From Paratrimastix pyriformis (lineage: Eukaryota; Preaxostyla; Paratrimastigidae): a stretch of DNA of 32,500 bases. Position 1 is the first letter of the stretch. Each line of letters opens with the position of its first letter. Positions 18,799-32,500 of this stretch are shown piece after piece. The notes under the pieces are model-generated. The model had not been told where the DNA came from. It worked only from the letters and a program-made list of their open reading frames with translations, and ran no database searches. Location: NCBI GenBank assembly GCA_027972325.1, contig JAPMOS010000009.1, forward strand, positions 132,501-165,000. The letters are read 5' to 3'. The position numbers were made by a program, and so were the translations under genes.

Positions 18799-19652
18799 AT
18801 TGGATGATTGTATTGGATGATTGTATTGGATGATGGGGGTCGAGGGTGGGTGGGTGGGTGGCGGGGTGGGGGTGACTCCACACAGACATAGAAATTGCGG
18901 GTATATTCCCACCAGATTCGGCTCCGTTCGGCATCCAGCGAAATCGCACCTGCGCGGGTGATGCGGTGATGCGGTGGTGGGGGTGGGTCGGTCAGGGTGG
19001 TCGATACTCCCCATCAGATGTCGATACTCCCAGTCCGGGTGGTCGATACTCCCCCAATCAGGTCCACCCAACCTCAGGTGATGTGGGTGCCAGGCCCTCA
19101 TGCAGACCCTGTGGTATTGCCCCAGCCGGTGGGGCAAAGGCCGATGGAGCAGCCGGGGCCGCGCCAGGCATGGGCCCGAAGGGCGAAGCGTACCCCAGGG
19201 GGGCAGCCGCATAGGGACTGGCCCCAGGGGCCGCGGCGGCGGGTGCAAATGGTGATGCAGCGGCTGCTGGTGCAAACGGGTTGGCGGCTGCAGCGGGAGC
19301 GGCAAATGGGTTGGCGGCTGCAGGGGCGCCGAAAGGAGAAGCCGCAGGTGCCGCCGCGAATGGCGATGCCGCGGGGGCGGCGGGGGCAAATGGCGAAGCG
19401 GGGGCGCCGAAGGGGGAAGCGGCTGCGGGTTTGGCCGCACCAAAGGGATTGGCGGCGGCCGCCGGGGCGGCAGCGAAAGGGTTGGCAGGGGCAGGAGCTG
19501 CCGCAAAGGGATTCGCTTTCGGATGTGAGAAAAAGATGGGGAAAATGACGGTGAGGTTTCCGATCACTCACGATCCATTAAAATGGCAAGCATGAAGACA
19601 GGCAAAGGGTTTGACGCACGGAAAACAGACCAGCAGCAAAAGGATTGGCCAT
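14064..19652 (-). CDS. NUP54: NUP54-like central-channel FG nucleoporin
   Basis: This protein forms, with Nup62 and Nup58, the central transport channel of the nuclear pore. Ten exons (19652-19631, 19515-19108, 18949-18888, 18506-18489, 18048-17972, 17355-17262, 15851-15741, 14941-14800, 14449-14355, 14165-14064) have matching phases at every junction and total exactly 376 codons plus stop. Residues 1-140 are a low-complexity repeat of NPF/SPF units spaced by Ala/Pro (the FG region). The NUP54 alpha-helical domain follows: [19 protein letters not shown], a long coiled coil, and then [20 protein letters not shown] and [14 protein letters not shown], matching the family pattern of an Ile/Leu-rich helix plus KxxLNEL. 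The end [20 protein letters not shown] matches the QQxGIxxLIxIxxxD signature. It is shorter than human NUP54 (about 507 residues), mainly in the FG part. The tiny exon 18506-18489 is the weakest call. Confidence 0.85.
14476..14690 (+). repeat. GCTGATTGGAT minisatellite
   Basis: An 11-12 bp unit (GATTGGATGCT) is repeated in the NUP54 intron between exons 14941-14800 and 14449-14355. Confidence 0.85.
15102..15161 (-). repeat. Copy of the 3' edge and donor of NUP54 exon 15851-15741
   Basis: It repeats about 60 bases ending in the exon's HTKLGQML codons followed by the GTCCGCTTCGTGATG donor region. It is diverged by a few bases and lies in direct orientation inside the downstream intron. Confidence 0.85.
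15251..15285 (-). repeat. Second, shorter copy of the same exon edge and donor
   Basis: It repeats the last roughly 20 exon bases plus the GTCCGCTTCGTG donor of exon 15851-15741. Confidence 0.8.
15941..16055 (+). pseudogene. Decayed copy of the NET-domain gene inside a NUP54 intron
   Basis: This plus-strand stretch matches the NET-domain gene (minus strand, about 21770-21640). It includes exon sequence for LPTEKLSR and the intron donor GTCTGTACTGCGA, and small indels are scattered through it. The intron is retained, so this is a DNA-level duplication and not a processed copy. Confidence 0.85.
16061..16233 (-). repeat. Three copies of the 5' edge and acceptor of NUP54 exon 15851-15741
   Basis: The acceptor CATCAG plus GAGTACGAGGAGGAACTG-like exon start recurs at about 16061-16105, 16162-16190 and 16197-16233. 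All are in direct orientation in the intron upstream of the real exon. A run of about 22 G (16125-16146) lies between the first two. Confidence 0.85.
16242..16452 (+). repeat. CACAGACA 8-bp array
   Basis: The array is near-perfect (ACACAGAC)n in the large NUP54 intron. The same array recurs at 16846-17060. Confidence 0.9.
16452..16577 (+). repeat. Direct repeat of about 125 bp, left copy
   Basis: It matches 17109-17234 closely (AGGCACAGTCCACGAGGG, AGTCAAGCAGTGTCCACCA). Both copies directly follow a CACAGACA array and an exon-edge copy or its remnant. Confidence 0.85.
16846..17060 (+). repeat. CACAGACA 8-bp array, second block
   Basis: This has the same unit as the block at 16242-16452 and is part of the larger tandem duplication in this intron. 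Confidence 0.9.
17062..17104 (-). repeat. Copy of the 3' edge and donor of NUP54 exon 17355-17262
   Basis: The codons for RNEAIQTRL and the GTCGGTGTGC donor region are repeated with two or three changes in the downstream intron, in direct orientation. Confidence 0.85.
17109..17234 (+). repeat. Direct repeat of about 125 bp, right copy
   Basis: This is the partner of 16452-16577. It lies between the exon-edge copy at 17062-17104 and the real exon end at 17262. Confidence 0.85.
17400..17960 (+). repeat. CAGACA arrays with copies of the exon 18048-17972 edge
   Basis: Short (CAGACA)n arrays separate copies of the exon's end (AAIQHNPN codons) and its GTCTGT donor. The copies are at about 17794-17840, 17511-17562 and, weaker, 17400-17432. 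The frame is kept in the first two. Confidence 0.8.
18083..18262 (+). repeat. GAT and CTG microsatellites
   Basis: (GAT)n is interrupted by GATTGGAT and followed by (CTG)n. It lies in the NUP54 intron between exons 18506-18489 and 18048-17972. Confidence 0.9.
18545..18835 (+). repeat. GAT and CTG/TTG microsatellites
   Basis: (GAT)n with GACTGGAT interruptions is followed by a (CTG)n/(TTG)n run. It lies in the NUP54 intron between exons 18949-18888 and 18506-18489. Confidence 0.9.
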
Positions 19653-19711
19653 CGTTCCCCTGTCGCGTGCAGCTGTGCCGGATTTTTGAACAAAAGGGCG
19701 CACTGTAGAGG
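19653..19711. promoter_or_regulatory. Short divergent promoter region
   Basis: Only 59 bases separate the start codons of NUP54 (minus) and the membrane protein gene (plus), so both genes must share this stretch or use promoter elements inside the genes. No TATA-like box is evident. Confidence 0.4.
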
Positions 19712-21339
19712 ATGGAGCGGTTAACGGATAGAACCTTCAGCTTCGCAGTGGAATTTCATCGTGCAGTGGCCTCAAAAAATACTGCCATGCTTCTTTCTCT
19801 CTTTCTGAATGTCCTCATCTTCGGATTCATGTTTGCCAAACTCTCCTACCTCTCGCACAATATCTTCTTTGGCATTTTCTTGGGCATTTCGCTGGTGATA
19901 TCTTATTTCTTTTTCTCGGCCTCGAAGACTTTCCAGTTCTTCCACTACCCGAAGGGGTGCACGCTCCCGCAGTCCCCTTCGGTGAGGGTCTGAGACCTCC
20001 CCGTCCCGTCCCGCTCCCAACTTACGTCCAATGCTTATTTAGAGAATCTCTGTCGAGCCAAAAGGCGGCCCGTTTTGGTCGAGCATGTTGTCTGTGTTCT
20101 GCCTTTTCGCGCCCCTTTCCTGACAGTTCTCGAAGCCGGAAGAAGGCGGAACCCGGCCGAACAATGGTCGTCTTAGACCTGTGGTATCCCACCCCTTATA
20201 TAACCACTCTTTTCAGGTCTGGTCTTCTTTCAGCGGTCCTTGTGTTGAAAAGGACTTCCTCTCTCCAGCACATTCTCGCCTCTTCAAGTGGTTGTGACCT
20301 TCTTGGTGCGTCCCGTGCCTCTGGCCCTCGGCCTGGACATTATGTGCTCCTGTTTTGTCTGTCTTCCCGAAATACTTCGGCTTTCTCTGTTTTTCTCCGA
20401 TCACACGTCCTTTCTCTTCCTGTCCCCCCTCCTCCCTCCCCCATTCTTCCACCCGCCGCATCCCCCTCACTCCCCACTCCACACCCCTCGCCTCCACCCA
20501 CCCTCCACCCTCCACCCTCCACCTCCACCCTCCACCTCCACCCTCCACCCTCCACCCTCCACCCTCCACCCTCCACCCTCCACCTCCACCCTCCACCCTC
20601 CACCACCCTCCACCACCCTCCACCACCACTCACCCACTCCCACTCACCCACTCCCACTCCCCCATTCCATTCCCCCACTCCCCATTCCCCCACTCCTCCA
20701 CTCCCCCATTCACCCACCCGCCACTCACCACCCGCCGACCACTTCCCCTCTGCCCAGTTGACCTACCTGATGCACCGCTTCGAGGAGCGCCTGACGGACA
20801 TGGAGATCCTGCGCAACGAGACATGTCGTGAGGTCACCCGCAATGAGGCGCGTCTTCGCATGGAGCGGATGCAGCAGTGGCGCAAGATTTTCTCACCGGC
20901 CGTCGATCGAAACGCGCCCGCGGGCGAGGGCGCGCCCGCCACGGGGGCCTCCTCCTTGGGCGAGGTCCGGATTGGGTGGTGTTGGTGGGGCGGCGAGAGG
21001 ACTGTGTGGGCTGCCTGGTGACTACTGGGGCGGGTTGGCTGGTGACTACTGGGGCGGGTTGGCTGGCGACTACTGGGGCGGGTTGGCTGGCGGCTGACTT
21101 GGCAGGTTAACTTTAGTGGTTGACCGGGCGGGCGGGCTGGGCGGGTTGACTGGGGTGTGGAGCCGACTCACCATGATTGTTCCCCGCACCCTTCCACCCA
21201 GGAGCTGCCTCACCCTCACATGGACTCGATGGATACTCCGCTCCCGGATGCGGTTCTGGCCCCGGCGGCTCTCCCCCATACCCCGGTGCCCTTCAACCTC
21301 TACCAACAGACCGTCCCGGAACCCTCGCCGCTCTCCTGA
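19712..21339 (+). CDS. Small two-helix membrane protein, unknown family
   Basis: I do not recognise this gene. Exons 19712-19981, 20127-20216, 20758-20964 and 21202-21339 join in phase 0 into 234 residues. The first exon starts MERLTDRTFSFAVEFH and then has two adjacent hydrophobic helices (around MLLSLFLNVLIFGFMFA and FFGIFLGISLVISYFFF), followed by FQFFHYPKGC. The third exon is a charged helix (HRFEERLTDMEILRNET, then ARLRMERMQQWRK) that could be a coiled coil. The end is rich in Pro and acidic residues. This looks like a hairpin membrane anchor with a cytosolic helix. It starts 59 bp from the divergent NUP54 start. Intron 2 (20217-20757) is a strand-biased CCACCCT array and intron 3 (20965-21201) holds a 24-bp tandem repeat. 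The second exon is the least certain because it has no conserved motif. Confidence 0.7.
20452..20745 (+). repeat. CCACCCT / CCACTCC pyrimidine-rich array
   Basis: Repeated CCACCCT and CCACTCC units on the plus strand place GGGTGGA repeats on the other strand. The array fills intron 2 of the membrane-protein gene and ends just before its CAG acceptor at 20757. Confidence 0.9.
21010..21098 (+). repeat. 24-bp tandem repeat
   Basis: Three to four copies of a unit containing GGCGGGTTGGCTGG and GACTACTGG lie in intron 3 of the membrane-protein gene. Confidence 0.85.
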
Positions 21340-21535
21340 AGAGAATAACGACTTCACCCCGTCTTACACCTCACTCGCTCCACCGCTCGCTCCTCGACTT
21401 ATCTCCTTCGGCGGATCCACCACACGCGGCGGATCACGTAGCGGACCTCACCCGCTGTAAGAGCAACGAGTTTGCGAGAGTTTGTTTGGTTGTTTCGATT
21501 CGTCTTTGACAAAGCGGTTTTGTCTGCAAAATCAC
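21340..21535. other. Convergent 3' region
   Basis: This gap lies between the stop of the membrane protein gene and the stop of the NET-domain gene, which point toward each other. It probably holds both 3' untranslated regions. No gene is seen. Confidence 0.4.
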
Positions 21536-21930
21536 TCATTTCGTGCGTCGGGGCGGAAGCGATTGCCTACAAAACTCCAACAATTCCTGAAGTGCCGCAG
21601 GTGGGAACACGTCGAGATCAATTTCAATCTCATCGTCATCAGCCTGGAGAGACAGTCCATCATGATTTGATTCCTCGCAGTACAGACCACATTAACATGC
21701 GAACGAATAATTTCGAGGACACGCGATAATTTCTCGGTTGGAAGCATGCTGATCTGATTGGTCAATTCCCGTTTCTCTGCAAATGAAAGACCCTTGGGAG
21801 CCCCTTGATCATCGCCCTCACTATTCGTGGAGTTATAGGGAGAAATATTTTAATTGTTGATCGGACGGGGGCTGGATGGGCGAGCGATCCATCCGATTGG
21901 TCGATAGTGCCCTTTGGGAACAACTGCCAT
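21536..21930 (-). CDS. Small NET (BET extra-terminal) domain protein
   Basis: Two exons are firm: 21820-21688 (or from 21816) and 21643-21536, separated by a 44-nt intron starting GTCTGT. They encode FAEKRELTNQISMLPTEKLS, then RVLEIIRS, then DDDEIEIDLDVFPPAALQE and LLEF, ending at a TGA. This matches the NET fold of BET proteins (EKRxL, LPxEKLxRVVxII, and an acidic DDEIEID strand that in BRD4 binds short lysine-rich peptides of chromatin factors). No bromodomain is seen, so this is a NET-only protein, as in some TFIID/SWI-SNF partner subunits (the Taf14 group also ends in an ET domain). The 5' end is unclear: an ATG at 21930 begins a plausible exon, but its phase does not match. A decayed copy of this gene lies in a NUP54 intron. 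Confidence 0.75.
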
Positions 21931-22138
21931 TATTTCAAGGGGTGTGTTAGAGGAGCGGGAAGGGGAAAGGAGGGGAGAAAGGATAGAACCGGGGGGAACA
22001 CTCTGGTGCCGACGCGACTCGAACAAAAAAAGAAAATGGAAAAAAAACTGGGGCAAGCCCGAAACACACAACAAGAACCCTCGGGTGTGAGGGGGAGAGG
22101 TAGTGAGGGAGGGAAGGAAAGAGAGCTGATCGGTGGGA

Positions 22139-22934
22139 TTACTTCCCCGGGGCAGGTGCGGCACCCGGGTGTGGTGGCCGCTCTGTGTGGTGCTGTGGCC
22201 TGGGCAGGAAGCCATAACCCCGGATGAGCTCGGAGAGCTCGGCGGACATACTCTCCAGGGTTGGAGTGGGCATGACGAAAATATCGTCCGGACTGCCGTT
22301 TGTGGGCTGGCGGCAGTAGGGACAGGTCTGGGATTTTGCAAGCCAAGACTGGAAGCAGTCATTACCTGGGGAGATGAATGCGAATGTGGATCAGGAACGG
22401 CGGGGGAGGGAAACTGTGGTACGGACAGAATGAGTGGGTACACGGGAGGGTGATCTCGATGGGGTGGCTCATGCAAATCATGCACTCGTCTGGGGGCGCT
22501 TCACCCGGGGAGAGGGAGCGGAGTTGTTTGAGGGTGCTTTTTTGAAGCGGAACAAATTGCCACTGGCGACAGTTGGTGAGAAGTGCAGGAGAAAGAAGGT
22601 GTGGGAGACAAACCAGCTTGACACAAACGTGCTCGAACTGCGGGACTGTGAGCGTGGTATAACCAATCTCATTCCCTGTGTCAGGATGAACAAGAACCGC
22701 CAATACGACGCAAGAATCTCTCCACCGTATAGCCGAATACGAATTTAAAACGAATCGGAAGACGTGACCCTGTGGATCTGGGAAGAGACTCGCATTAATC
22801 GTCGCCTGAGATGAGAACGTTGAGAAGATGAAATCGAGGAAAGAACATCGAACTTTTCCAATGAGTTCTTGTAAGCCCTCAAAGGATGTGACTGCTAGCT
22901 CGTCATCCTCGGTTCTCGAAATTCCCGGACCCAT
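22139..22934 (-). CDS. RNF141-like C3HC4 RING-finger protein
   Basis: Exons 22934-22854, 22805-22614, 22562-22427 and 22365-22139 close into 211 residues. The C-terminal RING finger has all eight ligands: CMIC, then CTHSFC, then C two residues on (NDC), and CPYC. It is split by an intron in phase 1 (donor GTCCGT at 22426). The N-terminal part (SFEGLQELIGK, HVFRFVLNSYSAIRWRD, FEHVCVKLWQFVPL) has the size and general pattern of RNF141/ZNF230. A predicted E3 ubiquitin ligase; its substrate is unknown. The start is the ATG at 22934 (MGPGISRTEDDE). The RING call is firm; the RNF141 assignment is tentative. Confidence 0.8.
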
Positions 22935-23035
22935 ACGGGGGACAGCCCGTTCAACCTGGGGGACCTGAAAACTATTGCAGGCAGAATTCTCGCTCCTCCG
23001 CGCTCCGCCTCAGGTCTGCCCTTCCAGGTTCGGAG

Positions 23036-23312
23036 GAACTCACCATCGAGGTACATCCCTGCGCGCAGTTGGGCCGCAATTCGGCGCCCAGCCGGGCTCA
23101 TGTCGTCCAGGTAGGCCTCGCTGCGGCCATAGTCCTGCTTGACCTGCCGCAGGAGCGCCAGCCTCGGGTGTGAGTGGGCATCCTCCACCTTCGCGCGCCA
23201 CTGGGCCTCGACGTGCTCACGCACCTTCTTCCGGACCATGTCCTTCCAGGCGGCAATGCCAATGGACCGGATCGTCTCGTCTCCAGGCCGGGCCCCTCTG
23301 CCCAGGCCATAG
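23036..23312 (-). mobile_element. LINE reverse-transcriptase fragment (region before the C-terminal zinc knuckle)
   Basis: About 90 residues are readable on the minus strand: AWKDMVRKKVREHVEAQWR, LALLRQVKQDYG, SEAYLDDMSPAGRRIAAQLR, AGMYLDGE. This spacing of Trp, VK, YL, and LRxG is what non-LTR retrotransposon proteins show just upstream of their C-terminal CCHC-like knuckle. No start codon is needed. The fragment is cut off at its C-terminal side near 23040. It lies in the opposite orientation to the next fragment of the same kind. Confidence 0.55.
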
Positions 23313-23320
23313 ATTTCTTT

Positions 23321-23353
23321 CTCGTGTTAGTACAGCCTCGTGGGAGGCTAACT
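23321..23353 (+). repeat. Inverted repeat, left copy (33 bp)
   Basis: The sequence begins CTCGTGTTA and contains a 6-bp hairpin (AGCCTC / GAGGCT). It matches the inverted copy at 24304-24336 at about 30 of 33 bases. It lies between the two oppositely oriented LINE fragments. Confidence 0.7.
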
Positions 23354-23559
23354 GATAATTACAAGAGGAGAATCAAGGTTTATCCCACCCCCCGCCCACC
23401 CATTCCAATCATCCATCAGCTCCCGGCATCTCCGGAGTGATCACACACACACGGCCGGGGGACCAGCTGAGCCAAAGTCCCGGCCAACGTCATCCCGCAA
23501 GGTCGGCGTATGCCCCAACCTAGGCGTCACGGGAGCGAGACAAAAGGAGAAGGGGACTG

Positions 23560-23996
23560 GAAAGAGCAACGACCTAAATCGCTGCGTGTGCTGCAGCGCG
23601 GGACCGCTCGAGGATGCCCAGCACATCATCCAGCAGTGCCCCGCCTATGAGGAGTTGCGCAAGAAGGCCTGGGACCGCCTCCATGCCGCTTTGGGGGCCC
23701 CGGACTGGGCCCGGCTGGAGGCCCTGGGCGCCGACAAGTGGCAGATCATGATCGGGAGGCCTGCGGCAGGCTGGGGACGGCCGACCATCGGGGCCGTCAA
23801 CAGGATTGCGGGGGACTTCCTGGCTCAGGCCCATGCGCTCCGGCTTCAACTGCTCCGGGAGCGTCGGGCAGGACCACCGCCAGTGGCCAGCGAGCGGGGG
23901 GCCCGGCGGGAGGCTACGTCGCGGCGACGGAGACGGCTGCCTGCTGCGCCCATCCAGCAGACTAGTGGCCACCACAACGAGGCCTCCTCTACATAA
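23560..23996 (+). mobile_element. LINE reverse-transcriptase C-terminal fragment with zinc knuckle
   Basis: The plus-strand frame reads NRCVCCSAGPLEDAQHIIQQ, then CPAYEELRKKAWDRL. This is the C-x2-C ... H-x4-C knuckle that ends many non-LTR retrotransposon proteins (pattern C..C, ED..H, CP.Y...R). A basic tail (RRRRRLPAA) and a TAA at 23994-23996 follow, and then about 300 bases of possible 3' UTR. There is no poly(A) tail. Together with the minus-strand piece it looks like a truncated LINE copy. Confidence 0.6.
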
Positions 23997-24303
23997 CAAT
24001 GGACTGAACCCCTCTCCTTTGCGGGTGGACGACGGCAGCGTCAGGCTCGCCGGATGGGCTCGTCCTCAAAACCTGCAGGGAGGGGGGTGGGGTCTCAGGT
24101 CGCTGCTCTTCCCGTCTCCTTCTCTTCCTGCTTTGCTTTCGCCAGGATGGCGGCACTGCCCAAGCGGGACTACATCTGGGCCTGACGCTGGGCCTCAAGC
24201 GCTGAAGTGGCTGGGGATGAGGTGATATTTTGTGAAATCGGGTTGGGAAATGGGGGAAATGGGAGTAAAACCTTTTGTGAACTCTTCTCGATTGCGATTA
24301 TCT

Positions 24304-24336
24304 AGTTAGCCTCCTACGAGGCTGCATTAACACGAG
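24304..24336 (-). repeat. Inverted repeat, right copy (33 bp)
   Basis: This is the reverse complement of 23321-23353 with about three mismatches, and it keeps the same AGCCTC / GAGGCT hairpin. It sits about 300 bp after the stop of the plus-strand LINE fragment and just before the LRR gene. Confidence 0.7.
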
Positions 24337-24399
24337 ACTGACTGACTGAAAGAAAGACTGCCGTAATGTTGATCCGACCTGAGGGAAGTTCGTCGTTCG

Positions 24400-26700
24400 A
24401 TGCCGGACTCGAAGAAGGTCGTCCCGCTTTGTATTGTTGCCCATTCTCATTGTTGAACGCAGAGAACGCGGGCATCAAAAGCGATTTCGTCGGAAACGGG
24501 AGCCGATCAGTTTCTCGAATGCGCTCCATTTGAACTCCTGCGCGTTATTGTAGAGGCATCTGATTGGTCGCTTCGCACATACGCGGTGCTGATAGGCCTC
24601 TCCCATCGCACCCGCACGAGCCTGCTCGGAACCATCCGCGAGATGTCATTTGCGGACCCCGATGATGTTGACGCGTTTGAGCACCAGGCCCCCACCCCCA
24701 CCGCCGATGCCCTGGCAGCCTTGCTTGGCCCATGCAAAGGCCTTGGCAAGCTTGTCTTTCCGAATGAGCACGCCCAAGAGTACTCCGAGGCTCCGCCCTT
24801 TGGTTGGGGTGTGGCGCCACCGAGGCCGCATGCACCTCCTGGGTGGATGAGGCCTTCACCGGCCATGACCGGCTGGCCACGCTGCAGATCCCTCGGGAAC
24901 CGTTCATCTCTGCCCTCGGGCGCATCTTGGGGCATCTTCCTGGGCTGGTCGAGCTGCACATTATGCATCCTCCGGTTCGCGACCAGTGGAAGGTCAAGCC
25001 TGGCAGTGACCTCCTCCCACTTGTTGCCGCCCTGCGCAGCTCGTTGCCGCCAGCCCTTCGCGTGCTCCGTCTCGACTGCCCCATGTCCGCCGAGCATCTG
25101 GGGAGCTCGCGAATGCCCTGGCACCCGTCGTCGGATCCCTCGAGCAGCTCCATCTCCCGTGCTGCAACCCGATGGATGGCGTCGCCTTCCGGAATTTGCT
25201 CGCCCGTCTCTCGTCCCTCGACCGACTCACGTTGGAGAACGTCGAGATTGGCAACCTTCGGCAGGTAGCCACCCACTTGACCCAGCTGGCCATCCCCGGG
25301 ATGGTTGATGGCCACCCCACACCCGAACTTGTGTTGGGCGCCCTGGGGCATGCCGGCCGACTCGAGTCCCTCAACCTCGGTCGTTTCCAGGCCATGAGGG
25401 TCGTCCCTTGCCTTCAGGCCAACCTGCGGCACCTTGCGACGGGCTTGGCGCTGGGTGAAGACCCCACGCCTCTGCTCTCGTTCGTTCGCCTGATCAGCCT
25501 CGAGCTCACTTTCTTCGACGACGCATCACTCCAGTACTTTCTCAGCTCCGTGGCCCCAGGGCTGCTGGATCGTCTGGAACACCTTGCCTTGGCCTCAAGC
25601 TCGAAGGCACCCTGCACTTCGTTCTGTATCGCCAGCCGGAGCCTCCGGACGCTTTCCCTCGACCTGACCATGACCAAATCGACCTTTCGTGTCCCGCCTT
25701 GTTGACGGTGACCTCGCCGCTGAGTTTCGGCTGGCAGTGGGGCACCACTGAGTCGTACGTGCTGATCCTGGATTGTCCGCGGCTGCGATCCTTTCAGAGG
25801 CTCCCCGCGAACCTGCGGCTGCCCGCCTCCATGGCCGACCTGGAGACGGTCGTGGCGGGACACATCAGCACCAAACCGGGTGAAGATCTTGCCTGGTTGC
25901 CTCGGTTGCTGGACGCGGCCCCTCGGCTGCGCGAGGCTTTGCTTGATGATGCGTGTCTCCACTCCCCTGACACTCTGGCCCAACTATGTGCCTCACGCTC
26001 CCTGACCCGCCTTCGGATTGTGCTGGCTGCCGAATCGTTTCCCCATGCCGGCAGATTGCTTCTGCCCGTCCAGCTTATCCATGCCGACCTCAAGATTCAG
26101 GGAAAATTGAGCCACGCCAAGCGGTTGCGGGTCGTGGCTCCGGGGTTACGAGTCCTCCGCCTGGGTGGCGATGCAATTCGGCTGAGCCTCGCCTGTCCGG
26201 CCCTGGCGGCCCTGACCCTTGAAGATTGCGACTCCTTTGAGGTGGTCGAGGGGTGCCCCCGCAGCCTCACTGTCGCTTCGGGGCCCAGTCTGGTGAAGTT
26301 TCTCGCGTCAACCGGGGCGGCCCGCCTGCGCCGTCTTGTCCTGCGGCGCGAGGACGATGACCACTGCTGGCGCATGGCATTAGCACGGCTTCCCCCGGGG
26401 CTGGAGAGTCTCGTCCTCTCCCACTTCCGCACGACACCCTATCCTCACGACGAGCTCTCCTTGTCCTGCCCCTCCCTGCGGCACCTCTGTCTCACCGACT
26501 ATCTCCTCGTTCGGCTGGGGCTCGACTGCCCCAGGCTCGAATTGTTGGCCCTTTCAACGTCATGGCTCAGCGAATTTGAACTCATCGCAGCCGCCCCCGG
26601 GATGCGTCACGTCGGGCCCCTGGCCAGCGCCTTTTGGGTCAAGCGGATGGCACAGCTGTTTCCCGGGGCGACCCTGCACAAGCACCCTTCTTGTGTCTGA
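24400..26700 (+). CDS. F-box-like / leucine-rich-repeat protein, with two apparent frame breaks
   Basis: Exon 1 (24400-24417, MPDSKK), a 45-bp intron and exon 2 (24463-24810) lead to an F-box-like helix region (PFELLRVIVEASDW). A 41-bp intron (24811-24851) follows, then one long exon to the TGA at 26698-26700. The body is built of degenerate LRRs with the recurring form LxLxCPxLxxL (LILDCPRLRSF, LSLACPALAALTL, LSLSCPSLRHL, LGLDCPRLELLAL). Two frame changes lie in otherwise continuous LRR sequence: one at the G run 25100-25103 and one near 25590. These are likely single-base indels, either sequencing errors in homopolymer-like sequence or real decay. Without them the protein would be about 720 residues. 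A role as a substrate adaptor of a ubiquitin ligase is only inferred from the F-box-like start. Confidence 0.65.
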
Positions 26701-26789
26701 TGGATTGATTCGTTCGCGAAAATAGATCACATGCGCTGCATATTGCTCGGTGCTGGGGCTCTGGGGAGTGGTGAAAACACCACTCATCA

Positions 26790-26885
26790 TCAAATATCCT
26801 CGACCAATCATCGTCATCACCCAATCATCATCATCATCATCCAATCATCATCATCCGATCGTCATCATCGTCATCATCATCATCG

Positions 26886-26954
<69 letters not shown>
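26790..26954 (+). repeat. ATC microsatellite in the convergent gap
   Basis: (ATC)n with CAATC and GTC interruptions lies between the stops of the LRR and thioester-reductase genes and runs up to the reductase stop. Confidence 0.9.

Positions 26955-32500
<5,546 letters not shown>

Noticed and set aside
18430-19506. Plus- and minus-strand Pro/Gln/Ser-rich frames across the NUP54 FG exon
   Set aside because: Only the frame with NPF/SPF repeats matches NUP54 and splices correctly; the others are shadows of it or of the CTG array.
22005-22030. GTTCGAGTC followed by a CACCA-like end, suggestive of a tRNA
   Set aside because: No T-arm stem, anticodon arm or D arm can be formed around it.
23098-23310. 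Minus-strand frame starting MAWAEGPG
   Set aside because: It is a shadow of the LINE frame (VRKKVREHVE), which carries the conserved pattern.

Overview
The window is nuclear DNA of an intron-rich, fairly GC-rich unicellular eukaryote. The evidence is spliced genes for a Rab GTPase, a central-channel nucleoporin (NUP54), a BET-type NET domain, a membrane-tethered DnaJ and a RING protein, and eukaryotic tRNA genes with T-run terminators. I cannot place the lineage. All exon structures were read by eye from reading frame, splice-site phase and family motifs.

Layout. Minus strand: a large secreted or membrane protein of unknown family (9410 to beyond base 1, about 15 exons, introns packed with ATC repeats and minisatellites); a DNAJB12/B14-like DnaJ (10913-9571); a leucine-rich-repeat plus dual-specificity phosphatase fusion (12610-11226); a Rab GTPase (13772-12814); NUP54 (19652-14064, ten exons, closed frame of 376 codons). 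Plus strand, divergent from NUP54: a 234-residue two-helix membrane protein (19712-21339). Minus strand: a small NET-domain protein (about 21820-21536) and an RNF141-like RING protein (22934-22139). Then come two LINE reverse-transcriptase fragments in opposite orientations (23036-23996) and an LRR protein on plus (24400-26700). The 3' end of a Lys2/CAR-type thioester-reductase gene (32500 down to 26955, minus) carries at least two tRNA-Gly(GCC) genes and one tRNA-Arg(ACG) inside its introns.

The most interesting signal is in the introns. (1) Donor sites read GTCYG (mostly GTCTG or GTCCG) instead of GTRAGT. (2) Many introns are 32-48 nt, while others are blown up to kilobases by microsatellites. 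(3) In the expanded introns the edge of the neighbouring exon, with its splice site, is copied again and again, usually in tandem and twice inverted. (4) A palindrome with TTATGGGA / TCCCATAA arms recurs almost only in introns. Together these suggest active intron growth by duplication of segments that start inside the exon.

The genes look like ordinary housekeeping genes (trafficking, nuclear pore, protein quality control, signalling) and form no obvious operon-like pathway. Gene density is high and intergenic gaps are mostly 60-300 bases.
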